A DNA stretch of 64,000 nucleotides from Amoeboaphelidium protococcarum (Eukaryota; Aphelidiomycota; Aphelidea). Positions within the stretch are counted from its first letter, which is position 1. Each line of letters opens with the position of its first letter. The position numbers and the translations under genes are program-made. Of this stretch, positions 52,074 through 64,000 are shown in pieces. The notes below the pieces were generated by a model. The model had not been told where the DNA came from, made no database searches, and saw only the letters and a program-made list of their open reading frames with translations. Location: the NCBI GenBank assembly GCA_023515745.1, contig JALECJ010000002.1:186001-250000 (forward strand), read 5' to 3'.

Positions 52074-53110
52074 ATGGTAAATCTTGAAATTGGACGCGTT
52101 ATAAGATTCCAAGACCACTGCCAATCTATCATTATCAGTGATACTGTTCATTAAAGTGGTCACAGTCTTCTCATTAGCATGCTTTATTTGAGTAAATCCA
52201 GGTATGACATTCTGATTTACGAGCGATTTGATTATCATGCGCAATTTTATAATTTTGTAGATTTTAGAATGTTGCATTATTTAGCTGTAGTGTCGGTCAG
52301 GCTTCAAAATTATATAATTCAGACGCTAATACTATTGATATCTCTGAAAAGATTTATGATTTTGAGTCTATGAAGATAGCAATTCTATCACTAGTGAGTA
52401 CAACTAAATCGCTGATCGTGATGGATTCCATAGATTTGCTTGCAGCTCTGCATGGTGTTCATAAGACTTACACTTTACTATGTGAATTCATTGCATATCA
52501 GAAAGTCGCGAATAAAGATAGTACTATAATCGCGCTGTGTCATCAAGATTGTATGCACATAAAAGACTATCAGACTGTATCGTTCGCGTTCAATTGTAAA
52601 CTTGATGTCGTACCTGTGTACGATTTCGAGAATGCTGAAGATAAAAGGATTGCCGCCCTGCTTGACTCTGCCAATGGTAATAGTACGTCGAGAAGCGCAA
52701 AGGATGAAAATTTTATGTTGAAGCTGAGAGATTAAAGCCCGCACCACTATGGAATCAAGTCTTTATATAAAAAGTTTAATGGCAAAACTTATCGCGAGGA
52801 ATCCATAGTTACTATGACTGGTAAGTCAAATAACGCTATCAATATCGAGGATGCAAAATTGTTTATGAAAAAGTTGCATGATAAGTAAGATAATAGTAGT
52901 ATATAACAGCAGACGCAATAAGATCCTTTAGATGGGATGGAAGTTCCGTTTAATTTGGCTCTAACTGAAGATTAGAAGCGCCAGCGAGATCAAGTCAATC
53001 TGGCCTATTTGGACAGGCAGGACCCCTCACTTCCCGTTCCTCAGTTCCCCGTAATTGAATACATACCTGACTCTGCTGATGACTTTGACGATGAAGATCC
53101 TGATTTTTGA
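52074..53110 (+). CDS. ELP5: Elongator complex subunit Elp5
   Basis: Exons 52074-52201 and 52261-53110 (59-nt intron), 325 residues. RecA-like fold without Walker motifs: SIIISDTVHQSGHSLLISML, FQNVALFSCSV, SLIVMDSIDLLAALHG, and the acidic C-terminus EYIPDSADDFDDEDPDF, a hallmark of Elp5. Together with Elp4 and Elp6 it forms the hexameric ring of Elongator, which is needed for wobble-uridine modification of tRNA. It is a weakly conserved family, so the identification rests on fold pattern, length and the acidic tail. Confidence 0.78.
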
Positions 53111-53264
53111 ATATATTTACTCCACTATTTACCGAACATTCGGCGCGTCTAAGTTTCATTTTTCGATTCGATTCTTCGCTGATCTTGGTCGCTTTGTGAA
53201 TTTCTACTTCTTTCACCATATCTATATTTAATTAAAAGCAGTCCTAGTATCATAGCGCAGAATC

Positions 53265-54480
53265 ATGTTAAAGTGTTTAAATAAAGGCTGCGGAAGAGAA
53301 TTCAATGACAGCGATAACACTGATAATGCCTGCTCTTATCACTCTGGGCCACGTAAGTATCTTGTCCTTTTGATCATTACAAATTGAGAGATTATTACAA
53401 TCACTCTTTATAAAATGTAGCCGTGTTTCATGAAGGACTTAAGGGCTGGCAATGCTGTAGTAAACGTGTGATTGAATTTGATGAATTTCTGTAGATTCCC
53501 GGCTGTACCACTGGTAGACATTAATCATCTGTTGATGATGATCAGGTAGAATCTTCATCTATAGATCAATCTAAGTCTAAAGTAGAGTAAAAGTCTGTTC
53601 ATTCTGCATCTATTGAAAAGGAAAATGGCACTACTGATTTGAATCTACAGTAGAAGCCATCATCAGTAAGTAGCGATGGCAAGACTGAAGTGTACGGCGT
53701 TGTATAATCACAATAAGGTGCTGAGTAAAATCCACTGTCTTCACCTACCGTCAAGTTGAGTAATGCCAACTTGGAATCCTAATAGTAGATTGAGCGAGAT
53801 CCTGTTGACGCGATTATAAAAGATGGAATGATATGTAAGAGGAATGGGTGTGGATATGCGTACAAGGCGAATGATGAAGATTATCACTAGGCATCGAATA
53901 GAATTTGCCTCTTTCACCCTGGCGCGCCTGTATTTCATGAAGGTTCTAAAGGATGGTCTTGCTGTTCTCGCAAGGTTCTTGAATTTGATGAATTCCTCAA
54001 GATCAAAGGATGCAAATAGGATCAGCATCTGTTTATTGGCAGTGCAGCGGATTAGTCTGGTGATAAATCATTGCTCAGTTAAAAAGAGGCCATCAATGTT
54101 AGACATGACTGGTTCCAATCTCCTCAATCAGTGACAGTGTCATTTTACGTGAAGAAGTTGATAAAGACACTGTGGATTGTCGCTTCTAGGACTAGAGATT
54201 GGAATTATAGTTTAAACATCCAGAGAATGGTGGTGTGTAGTAATTCAGTGCAGACTTATTCTAGCCTATTGTGGCCGCAGAGTGTTAATGTCGCGTCATG
54301 TCCACCAAGATTGAGGTTACACTGCGGAAAGCTAATGGTATATCATGGCCGCAGTTGGAGAAGACTGATGCTCCCATCACCACTTGGACCACTTTTGGTA
54401 TCACTGGCCGTACTGGAACTGTTGGAAGTAAAGATATGCAGGTGTCTAATGACTCTCCACTGTTGGCGGTTAATAGATGA
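53265..54480 (+). CDS. CHORDC1: CHORD and CS domain co-chaperone, with a frameshift
   Basis: Exons 53265-53352 and 53421 onward (68-nt intron). Two CHORD zinc domains: CLNKGCGREF...ACSYHSGPPVFHEG...CCSKRVIEFDEFLQIPGC, and a second with CKRNGCGYAY, CLFHPGAPVFHEGSKGWSCC and FDEFLKIKGC. The CS domain then begins RHDWFQSPQSVTVSFYVK. At about 54154 the reading must move back one base to continue as EVDKDTVDCRFQDQRLELQF...KIEVTLRKANGISWPQLEK, ending at TGA 54478-54480. About 380 residues if joined. The family (CHORDC1/Rar1) works with Hsp90. The single shift in an otherwise well-kept gene suggests a sequencing error or a recent mutation; nothing like a classical slippery heptamer is present. Confidence 0.8.
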
Positions 54481-54672
54481 TCCGTACCTTTCCATTAATT
54501 CATTTGTTTATAGCTGTTCTTTAGGGGATCAGATGGAAATTCAAAATTAACTATAAGAATGTCTTCTATTTTACCATGGATTAATCACAGATATCAGCTT
54601 TCCCACTTTAAAGTCCGACCTGAACTTCACCGATTATCCACCCACTACCATGTACAATTGTAGAAAAAGGAT

Positions 54673-56035
54673 TCAATTGTACAATTCTAGTGGAATATCA
54701 GCAGGTATTGGCTTGATCTCTGTACCCAGTTCTTACTCAATTCTAAATAGATTGAAGCGATCATCATATGTGACCAAGTTGATTGCCAAACCCAAGTGAC
54801 CAAATCTCCCACTACGACCGATACGATGCAGATACGTCTCTGCATTCTTGGGAAAGTCAAAGTTGATGACCACATTCACAGCCTGGATATCAATACCACG
54901 CGTAAATAGATCAGAACTAACCAGATTACGACACTTTCCACTTCGAAAATCATGAAAGACTCTGTTTCTGTCAGCCTGAGGCATCCGAGCATGGATATAG
55001 AAACAGCTATAGCCCAGTTCAGTAATCTTCTTGGCAAGTAGCTCCACTCTCTGCGTGGAATTACAGAATATGATAGACTGGTTAATCTTCAACTTGCTAA
55101 ACAGAGTATTTAGACAGTGCATCTTTTAACGTTCCTCCAGAAATGCGTAGAATTGCGTAATACCGCGCAGAGTCAAATCTTCCATCAAGTTGATCTCATA
55201 CGCATTCTGCATAAACTTGTCTTTAAAAGTCTTGACTAGCAGCGGGAAGGTGGCAGAAAATAGCAAAATCTATCTCTCCTGGTGCAATAATCCAATCAAC
55301 TTTTCAATCACCGGCTAGAATTCAGGACTCAACAACTTATCTGCCTCATCCATCACCAACATCTTACACTTGTTCAACTTGGCCAACTTTCGCTCACCCA
55401 AATCCAGAATACGACCAGGCGTGGCGACAATGATGTGCACTGTCTTGTCCAATCTAATAATGTCATCCTTCAGTCCAGTACCTCCAGTTGTGGTCATAAT
55501 CTCCAAATTAAGATGCTTACCAAGAGTCTTACACACCTACGCAGTCTACAGAGCCAACTCTCTAGTAGGTACCAGAATAACAGCCTATATATGATTCTAC
55601 GTAACGTCCACCTTTTCCAATACGGGAATCACAAATGCTACATCATATAACTCGAAATAATTCATGCTAAATCGTAAGCTAATGCTAGTAGTAATGATCA
55701 AACCTGCTGTCTTTCCTGTACCATTCTTAGCTCTAGCCAAAATGTGTAGTCCAGATAACGCGATGGGAATGGCCTCCTCTTGAATAGGTGATGGCTTCTC
55801 AAATCCAGCCTCAAATATGCCCATCAACAGTTCCCTTTTCAGGAAATAATCTTCAAAATCATTTCCCTTCGTGACAGTGACATCCTACACTATTTCATAT
55901 TATAGAACATTGTGTGTATTTAAATATAATAGATTTAATATGCTGTATCTCTCTCACCTCAGTCTTGATTCTGGCATCCTTCACAGGCACAGTCAAGCCC
56001 TGCTTCCAACTATTGTCTGCACTCCCGTTACTCAT
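54673..56035 (-). CDS. DDX6: DEAD-box helicase DDX6/Dhh1
   Basis: Three exons: 55958-56035, 55704-55884 and 54673-55637, with introns of 73 and 66 nt; 407 residues. The start [20 protein letters not shown] is typical of Dhh1. Helicase motifs: [100 protein letters not shown] and [15 protein letters not shown]. Dhh1/DDX6 represses translation and promotes decapping in P-bodies. Conservation is very high, which makes the intron positions and the TAR=Gln reading secure here. Confidence 0.96.
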
Positions 56036-56764
56036 ACTTATAGTAATGCACTAGTTCTGATACTTAGATAATTTAGTACGGAAAATTATTCGATAGAGCA
56101 ATTGATAAATCACGACAAATGCACAATGAAATTAAAGCAATTTAGAAACAGAAAATGTCGATTGAATTAAACAGTGCAAGAACAAATGAGGAGCGCCTTA
56201 ATTCGTTCGTTCTGTACAACGGACAAACGTTTTCAAAGAACGCCAAATTAAGCGCGACTGTTGTAAGAACGCGCTGTTTTAATACTGTCAGACAATGACT
56301 TGAACCTCTCATTTACAATAAATAAATAAAGATTCGTAGCTGTTATTTGCAAAAGTATTCAAATGGTGGTCTAACACTTGATTGATTTCAATACACACGT
56401 CCGTCATGACGACACGTAAGGAACGGAATGTTTAGAGGGAGGATCCATCCACAGGCAAAAAAATATTCTCTAGAAGTGAGACGCGTAGAAAAGTTTTCAA
56501 ACTGAAAGATCGCCTCAAGAACGCGGTCGGCGTCAAGCGTCCGTTGCTGCAGGTGACGCTCCTCAATATTCATGTCCAACAATTATCATTTGTACTAGTA
56601 AGTACCGCATTAATTTCAAACTTTTAAAGCATTCAATTTTTCTAAAGTGATCATCCATTAAAAATAAAAGCAAAAAACAAAAGCCGATAATAATAATAGA
56701 GCAAATAATGTTTCTATTGAAACTTGCATGGTGTGGCAAACGTGTGTCATGTAGGCATCATCTC
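56036..56764. other. Intergenic region
   Basis: 729 bp between two minus-strand genes. A minus-strand frame at 56388-56582 begins MLDMNIEERHLQQRTLDADR and looks protein-like for about 60 residues, but it has no recognised homology and no supporting splice structure. Nothing else was found. Confidence 0.45.
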
Positions 56765-57971
<1,207 letters not shown>

Positions 57972-59567
57972 ATGACTAACAGCGCTTTACCCTCTCCTTA
58001 TTAGCTAGATGTTGGCGCGTCCATTCCAGAAAATACAACCCATACTGTGTCAGTATCGTTGCCGACGTTCCAATCGACTGTAGATTATGAAGAGGGAAGA
58101 TTGAAGCTCAAGTCTGGATATCCACGATTTGTTGTATCTTCAAACATTGTCAGGTTAAGCCAGGTGGTTTTGAATGCATATTAATAGGATTCTGGTGTCA
58201 AATGTGAGTATTAATCTGCTTTTTTATATCCAACTATTTAAGCTGCATAGCGCTGCCTGCACTTTATTTAGTCACGATTTGAAAGTGGGGATAAAGATAC
58301 CGTTGAAGTTTTCAAGTATAGCGACATTTGTTTTGCAATTATCATTAACTGTAGTGAATCTGGCTCACTTAACGCGTCGTTTAATATTGCCAAAAGCTTC
58401 TGGTAGCATTGCGGTGAAGGTATATCTTCAAGGCGCGCAAACTACATTTTGTCGTTGGCTGATGGCAATGGAAGACTGGCGTCATCACCAATTTTAATCA
58501 GAGAGTCGACTCTATATATACAAAAAGTCAAGGAAATTTTGCAGAGATTCTATTTTGGAGCAGACGATACTCAAAGCTAGGTGTTCTTAGCTCCATCCGG
58601 GATGGCTGCTATATACTCTGTTCATAGAGCTTTGACCAAGAATAGATGTTGCAGTTCCGTATAATACGGTTTTCCATATCTGGATACGTTAAAATTATAG
58701 TAAAAGTTCAATAAAAGGTGTCATCACATCGCAGCTAATGATAATGGGAACGGACTGGAATAGTTGAAATCAGCTTTGTTAGAAGATTTAAATGTTGCGT
58801 ATGTTATTACCGAAGTTCCGTCTAATCCTCTGTTAGAGTGTCCTCCACTTGATAAAATTTACGCGTTGTGCCAGTAATTTAATGTCCCACTAATTGTGGA
58901 TGATACAATAAGTGGTCCTGTGTGTTTACCTCTCGTTTTGAAAAATTGCGATGCGGTAGTGTCCAGTCTTACTAAGCTTATATCCGGTGGATGTAATGTA
59001 ATGTCCGGTGGTATCATTCTAAATTTGTAAAGTTAACATTTCACTGCTTTAAAAGAGTTTATGCTTTAATGTGAACAGGAGTATAATCTATGGTGGTAAG
59101 ATTTGGAAGTGCTGAGTATACAGGCTCAAGATTATGAGCAGAGAGCGATACTATGCTCCTAAAATGCCGAGGCAGTTGCAGATTTTTTAACAAATCATCC
59201 AGCAGTTGATAAAGTCTTCTACCCCAAGTTCAATAGTGATGGCGCATATCATCAATTGTGTGGCGCTCATCGTTACTATGGACCAGTGCTATCTGTAGTT
59301 CTGAAACAGCCAGAGATTTACACTGCCAAGTTTTATGATGCATTACCAGCCCCGTACGTGTATAAAGGCCCTTCTCTTGGTGCCAACTTTACTCTATGCT
59401 GTTTGTACACTTTATTGGCTCATTATGGCGAACTTGACGCTGTCGTATAGTCAACCGATGGCAAAGTGTCGCGTTATCTGATCAGATTCAGTATCGGATG
59501 CGACGAGTACTCATCTCCTCAATAATCGATTCCTATGCTGAGACAAATTCTTGACTCGGTATTATGA
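57972..59567 (+). CDS. Cystathionine gamma-synthase-like PLP enzyme
   Basis: Single exon, 531 residues. The fungal-type long form has an N-terminal half without motifs (starting LPSPYQLDVGASIPENT, with the SVSLPTFQSTVDYEEG segment), followed by the Cys/Met metabolism PLP core: FLAPSGMAAIYSVHRAL, VPSNPLLECPPL, PLIVDDTISGPVCLPL, VVSSLTKLISGGCNVMSGG (PLP lysine in the SLTK context), and RFSIGCDE near the end. Yeast Str2 and relatives join cysteine to an activated homoserine to make cystathionine in transsulfuration. Some residues around the lysine (SGGCNVMSGG instead of SGHSDVMGG-like) differ from the bacterial consensus but agree with fungal forms. Confidence 0.85.
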
Positions 59568-59634
59568 TTCAAGTTATACTCTAGTTAACTAAATTTTCCT
59601 GTCACTTAAAATTTCTATTTTGGAGTCTTCAAAC

Positions 59635-60315
59635 GAGAGATAGCAAGTCAGCGCAAGAGCGTATTTCACCCGCGACTTGAGAATTATTGACTTTCTTGAG
59701 TAGCTACTATCAATATGAGTATATCTAGCCGAAATCGCGATTCAAGAACATCATTGTAGCGGAGCAATTTCTATGATCCCGTTTTGTCCATTTTGGACAG
59801 ATTTGGATCATACTCAGGCGAGAGACTACCAGTCAGCGCAAGACGGCTACGCACTCCGGACAAAAAAATAATTAAATTTACTGAGTAGCTACTATCAATA
59901 TGAGTATATCTAGCCGAAATCGCGATTCAAGAACATCATTGTAGCGGAGCAATTTCTATGATCCCGTTTTGTCCATTTTGGACAGATTTGGATCATACTC
60001 AGGCGAGAGACTACAAGTCAGCGCTTGAGAGTATTTTACCCGCCACTTGAAAATAATTAGGTTTACTGAGTAGCTAGTATCAGAATGAGTATGTCTAGCC
60101 CAAATCGCAATTCAAAATGACCGTTGTAGTGGAGTAATCTGTATGATCCCGTTTTGTCCATTTTGGACAGATTTGGATCATACTAAAGCGAGAGATTACA
60201 AGTCAGCGCCTGAGAGTATTTCACCCGCTACTTAAAAATTATTAAGTTTACTGAGTAGCTAGTATCACAAAGAGTATATCTAACCCGAATCGCGATTCAT
60301 GTTGTCCAGTGTAGT
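59635..60315 (+). repeat. Tandem array of 185-bp repeats
   Basis: Copies begin with the phase marker GAGAGA(T/C)TA(G/C)..AGTCAGCGC at 59635, 59820, 60005 and 60190, so the period is exactly 185 bp. Copies 1 and 2 are almost identical across about 140 bp; copies 3 and 4 have diverged more. Each full unit contains the nested inverted repeat TATGATCC...TGTCCA-TTT-TGGACA...GGATCATA, which can fold into a long hairpin. The fourth copy is interrupted at 60316 by a transposon and resumes at 61064. No coding potential. Confidence 0.92.
60308..60315 (+). repeat. hAT target-site duplication, left
   Basis: AGTGTAGT immediately before the left terminal inverted repeat; the identical octamer follows the right end at 61064-61071. 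Removing the element and one octamer restores the 185-bp repeat text (compare the GTTGTAGTGGAGTAAT segment of copy 3). Confidence 0.92.
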
Positions 60316-61063
60316 TAGCACTCCCCACGGTCCAAAGCAGACCGCTTTTTTTGGTCCGGGACCGGTCCGTCATTTGACCATTCGGTTCAGGACCGTGCAT
60401 AGACTGAACCGTTGGTCCTGGACCGCAGACAGACCGGTCCAGACCGGTCCAAGAGATATATCAGCGTGACCATTGTAACCATGACTTGACGCGTGAATAA
60501 CAATTATAAAATACCATAACTTGTGGTGAACGTTATCTGATAGTTTAAGGGGCTCAATTAAGGTTAATCTATCTCTTCGTATGTCGTTCGAGAACAATCC
60601 TTTCTCATGAGTGATCAATTATATCAATATGCATCAGTTGTCACTTACTTTATCTCCTTTATACACGACATACACTACATAACTTCGCTCCATTCAATAT
60701 TGAGTTATCGATAATAGCTACTTATACATGTTTGAACACAATTAAAACGATTATGAAGAGACTTAAAACGAATGACGCCATTGTTAATTTGTGCTGTCGG
60801 TAAGCGCGGGTATATGATTATCTTGCGTCACGCTGAGTATTTGATTATGAAACAATGAGGGAGCTTTAAAAAACTTGATTAGCTCTATAAAAGGCTGATA
60901 TAACATTGATTTATTGAGCTGGCTTCACTATGGGACCGGTCTCACAATTTAAGGATCGACTTGGGATCGGTCTAACTTTTCCCAATGAGGTCCGCGGACC
61001 GAGTCAGACCGTAAATAATGGTCCCGGACCGAGACCGGACCGTCCGGACCGTGGGGAGTGCTA
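60316..61063. mobile_element. Non-autonomous hAT-family DNA transposon, 748 bp
   Basis: Perfect 18-bp terminal inverted repeats TAGCACTCCCCACGGTCC (60316-60333; reverse complement at 61046-61063), flanked by an identical 8-bp target duplication AGTGTAGT at 60308-60315 and 61064-61071. Eight-base duplications and this type of short TIR are hallmarks of hAT elements. The outer 150 bp on each side carry many GGACC/GGTCC motifs, including GGACCGGTCC palindromes, which may be subterminal transposase-binding sites. There is no transposase frame inside; it would depend on an enzyme from elsewhere. Intact TIRs and duplication suggest a fairly recent insertion. Confidence 0.92.
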
Positions 61064-61213
61064 AGTGTAGTGGTGTAATTTTCAAGAAGAACTTGACTAT
61101 GTTTCGCGTCCGTTAAAAACGTTCGTCCATTCGTCATCTCTTCTGGTCGTTTTAAACACTCGAACGAACATTTCCCAGCAAGGTCTTTCTTAGTAAAAGT
61201 AACGCATAGCGTA
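61064..61213 (+). repeat. Right-hand remainder of repeat copy 4 and leader of Rpn3
   Basis: From 61064 the sequence resumes the interrupted 185-bp repeat for about 30 bp (AGTGTAGTGGTGTAATTTT), then becomes unique. The Rpn3 start codon follows about 115 bp later, so this stretch must hold the Rpn3 promoter and leader. Confidence 0.6.
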
Positions 61214-62859
61214 ATGGCCAACATGGAAATTGAACAATAATAAGATAAGAGTTAACCAAAGTAGCCTTCTTTCAGCTCTGGTATGTCATTATATATTTAT
61301 TTTTTTATAATTGAATAATTCTTTTTAATGCTTTACGAATGCATGTGTAGCTATGAAGTAGTGTGTCGAATTGGTGGAGAAGGCAGTCACTCAGTTGGAT
61401 AAAAAGTATGCGTCACGAGCTTTGCGTGGACTCCCATACTTGAGAAAGTAAATTACTTTGGAAAAGTTACAGCAAGCAGTCTCAGCTTATGTGTAAAATG
61501 AAGAAGTCTCTTCAGTTCTCAGTAGCACTGTTCAGGTAATTATAGTCTTTGTTTCTGATTGCAATGTTCATTCCATCCAAATATATGATTCAAGTCTTTA
61601 TGTAGACGGCTGCTGCTTCTATGGATGTCGACAATTCTTAACATACTACCCAGCGTGCTGCAGCAGAAGCATCAATGTTCGTTGCATTGGTTGCATTGGT
61701 ATTTTTGATTGATAGTGGAAAGAAGAGCGAGTCCTTGGCTCTGTCCTAGAAGTTGGTAAACCTCGTTCCATCTCTAAATAGAAGAATGTTGGATCCGATT
61801 GCTGCGTAAATCTTCTTCTATTATGCCAGAGCCGTTGAGCTATTTGGTCAACCAGAGACTGTCCGTAATGTTCTATTGGCCGCGTAGAGATTCGCCGTGT
61901 TGCGCCATGACGAGCACTGTGAAGCGATGCTGATTAATTTGATTCTACGCAATTATCTTCACTATAATCTGTATGATCAGGCGGAGAAATTTGCTGAAAA
62001 GTCTCAATTTCCCGAAAAGGCTCAGAATGCAGAGTCTTCTCGCTACATGTTCTACATGGGAAAGATCAAGACGATCGGTTTGAAGTACAGTGAGGGCAGA
62101 GATTATCTGTTGCAGGCTATTCGTAAAGCTCCGTCTGGTATTCTGCTGGACAAGGTTGCTGATGCTGAAAAGTATGCACAGTCTGCCGTCAAGAGCAAAG
62201 GATCTATTGGCTTCCTTCAGACTGCTTACAAGTTTTATGTTACTGTGCAGTTGCTGATGGGAGAGATTCCTAACCGTGCGGATTTCCGCGTTCCCATCTT
62301 GAAGCAGTGCTTAGAGCCGTACTATCATCTGACAATGTCCATGAGAAGTGGTGATCTGAGCGGTTTTTAGAATGCTCTGTCAAAGTACGGTTAGTAGCTG
62401 CAGAAGGATGGTACTCTCTCTCTGGTGCAGAGACTGCGTCATAATGTCATAAAGACTGGTATTCGTATCATCAGCTTGTCTTACTCTAAAATCAGCCTGC
62501 GTGATATCTGTATGAAATTAAGCCTGGACAGTGAAGAGGATGCCGAGTACATCGTGGCCAAGGCTATCAATGATGGTGTTATCGATGCCACGATTAATCA
62601 TCAGAAAGGCTACGTGCAGAACAAGGAGAATAGCAACATCTACTGTACCACTGAGCCACAGGAAGCTTTTAACTAACGCATATAATTCTGCTTGAACTTG
62701 CACCAGGAGACGGTAAAAGCATTGCGTTATGACAGTGAGAAGAACAAGAAGAAGGAAATTGATGAGGAGAAGGCGAATGAACAGGCCGTCTTGGAAGCTG
62801 AACTGGCAGAGTTGGATGAAGGTGATTTTGACGATGAAGACGATGACATGGGATTCTGA
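61214..62859 (+). CDS. PSMD3: 26S proteasome regulatory particle subunit Rpn3 (PSMD3)
   Basis: Exons 61214-61280, 61351-61535 and 61606-62859, two introns of 70 nt each, about 501 residues. The first ATG ([10 protein letters not shown]) is used; another lies three codons in. After a Gln-rich start come PCI-type helical repeats ([51 protein letters not shown]) and the winged-helix PCI end ([48 protein letters not shown]). The acidic tail [14 protein letters not shown] is typical of Rpn3. It is a lid scaffold subunit that positions the Rpn11 deubiquitinase. Confidence 0.95.
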
Positions 62860-63531
62860 TTGTGAGTGAAGTAAATGCATAAAGTAAGCGGAGGTGAGTG
62901 TCTGTGTAGTGATTGCTAATTACGGAGCGATGCTAATAAAGTATCTAATTTTACTGTTTTATGGTTAGAACGAAATGATATTTAAAGTTTTGAGAATTTA
63001 TGCGCATAAGATTGTCAACGTGTCACGGTAGGTGAATATCAATAAAGATATCGACATATTGACATTTTATCTGATATCGCATCGCAACACGCCTAGTACG
63101 CACAGAAGGGAAGCATAAGCAAGCACAGACATGATAACCGTGACTGGTGCTGCAACTGAGCGTTCCCATTCTCAAAATGTGCAAATACTAGACGCGTCAC
63201 TGAGATTTTGCACAATAATGACCCATTCAACTGCAACGGATAGCATGTAAGTGCTATTGAGATACATAACTCGCATCTCTGCAATTGGACTTAAGAGTTA
63301 TGCTTAGGGATTTTTATTATATCAAATCTTCATTATTCACATCCGATTATAAGTGAAAGTGATAAATGATAATCTGATTGAGTAAGTTGATTGACAATGA
63401 AAAGAAAGAGAAGTGGTCGCGGAATAGGAGTAAATATGAGAGAGAAACAACATGATTTGCAATATACATCATACATATGACGGTAATCATTCAAAACTTC
63501 CTTGGGCAACCATCAGTCGTTGTCCACAGAA
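62860..63531. other. Intergenic region between convergent Rpn3 and COX19
   Basis: 672 bp. A minus-strand frame at 63093-63284 with a hydrophobic stretch could be part of a small membrane protein (a second frame gives MSVLAYASLLCVLGVLRCD near 63130), but no consistent start, intron or family could be worked out. Nothing else was found. Confidence 0.4.
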
Positions 63532-63944
63532 TCATGACGATTATGGCTATTCCTATTCAGCAGTGAATCCTAAATTCTCAAACTGATCCGGTTCCATCAG
63601 CTTCCTACACTCAAACACAAGTCATCGCATTTACAATGAAATGATATAATACGCGACAGGCCAGTAACAACTTACCTATCCATTCTGCATTACAAGTATT
63701 CTTTCGATATATCACGACATTTCTCAATAGATCCCTTATTCTTCTTTATACATTTCATATACTTTTACGCTAAATCTTTGCATAATCCTACTCAAGCTAA
63801 TCAAATCAATTAACTGTTAAATCAGATAACTTTATATATTATAGATACATTACCATTCTTATCTAGTGGAAAAGATCCGCGCTATGGAGGCTTTGGTGTA
63901 TACCGCTCAGATGCAGTTGAATACGAAATGATGGTAGATGACAT
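63532..63944 (-). CDS. COX19: COX19, mitochondrial copper chaperone-like CHCH protein
   Basis: Three exons: 63854-63944, 63676-63787 and 63532-63604 (introns 66 and 71 nt), 91 residues. PKPPQRGSFPLDKNG, then twin CX9C motifs CKDLAQKYMKC and CRDISKEYLQC, then RMDRKLMEPDQFENLGF, which match COX19. The protein is imported into the mitochondrial intermembrane space by Mia40, folds through two disulfides, and assists copper delivery to cytochrome c oxidase. None of the exons is visible as a long frame; they join in phase and give the full family length. Confidence 0.92.
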
Positions 63945-64000
63945 GATACGTAATTGAAATTCGCTATCAATATCTGTTTTGAATTGAAATAAGATTAGCT

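Noticed and set aside
53741..54028. Minus-strand 95-residue frame
   Set aside because: Antisense to the second CHORD domain.
56388..56582. Minus-strand frame MLDMNIEERHLQQ...
   Set aside because: About 64 residues, no homology recognised, no intron or conservation evidence; left as intergenic.
59635..60315. CRISPR-like array
   Set aside because: Direct repeats are 185 bp with no short repeat/unique spacer pattern; this is a eukaryotic tandem repeat.
63093..63284. Minus-strand hydrophobic frame near the window end
   Set aside because: Competing frames of equal quality and no consistent start or splice structure.

Overview
This is protein-rich eukaryotic nuclear DNA. Nearly every recognisable gene is interrupted by in-frame TAA and TAG triplets at positions where the protein family has glutamine, and all intact genes end in TGA. 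The window is therefore readable only with UAA/UAG = Gln and UGA as the single stop. Introns are short (about 46-97 nt) with GT...AG ends, usually ending TGTAG. The gene set points to a heterotrophic eukaryote that makes or recently made a cilium (IFT144/WDR19, TMEM17). It also has fungal/animal-type traits: a Cdc25-like SH3+RasGEF, a CASD1-type O-acetyltransferase, a fungal-type ML/NPC2 lipid transfer protein and a long cystathionine gamma-synthase. An early-branching holomycotan or other opisthokont-grade protist is one reading. Ciliates, oxymonads and dasycladalean algae share the code, and the sequence alone does not settle the lineage.

Layout. 1-4.7 kb: no recognisable intact gene, only decayed open frames. 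4.7-13.0 kb: a single-pass receptor-like kinase with a beta-propeller-repeat ectodomain and Thr-rich stalk, a Cdc25-like RasGEF, and a membrane-anchored metallophosphatase. 13.0-15.4 kb: remnants of a Ty1/copia-like Gag with a 155-bp duplication. 15.4-25.4 kb: STELLO/DUF288 protein, prefoldin 3, mitochondrial uS10, NIF3, IFT144 lacking its first propeller, a 44-aa membrane microprotein, and a Rag GTPase. 25.5-33.3 kb: CASD1, a TMEM199/Vma12-like protein, a novel two-TM protein, alpha-COP lacking its C-terminal domain, and an NPC2-like protein. 33.6-39.2 kb: TMEM17, TMEM258/OST5, DDX52/Rok1, an adiponectin-receptor-like PAQR protein, and exosome Csl4. 39.8-41.3 kb: a decayed PIF1-like helicase. 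41.3-46.8 kb: an adenosine-deaminase-family protein, a MICAL-type FAD monooxygenase, and an XRCC2-like protein. 47.1-59.6 kb: separase, ELP5, a frameshifted CHORD/CS protein, DDX6/Dhh1, a UBC4/5-type E2, and cystathionine gamma-synthase. 59.6-61.1 kb: a 185-bp tandem repeat whose fourth copy is split by a 748-bp non-autonomous hAT element. 61.2-64 kb: proteasome Rpn3 and COX19.

The genes do not form operons. Both strands are used, gaps are often 100-400 bp, and many neighbours are divergent pairs. Functional links are limited to shared compartments: ciliary assembly and transition zone (WDR19, TMEM17), secretory pathway (COPA, TMEM258, CASD1, TMEM199-like, STELLO-like, NPC2-like), mRNA decay and RNA processing (DDX6, Csl4, DDX52), and genome maintenance and mitosis (XRCC2, separase). 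No tRNA, rRNA or CRISPR array was recognised. All translations below use the UAR=Gln code; they were made by eye and not checked by search.
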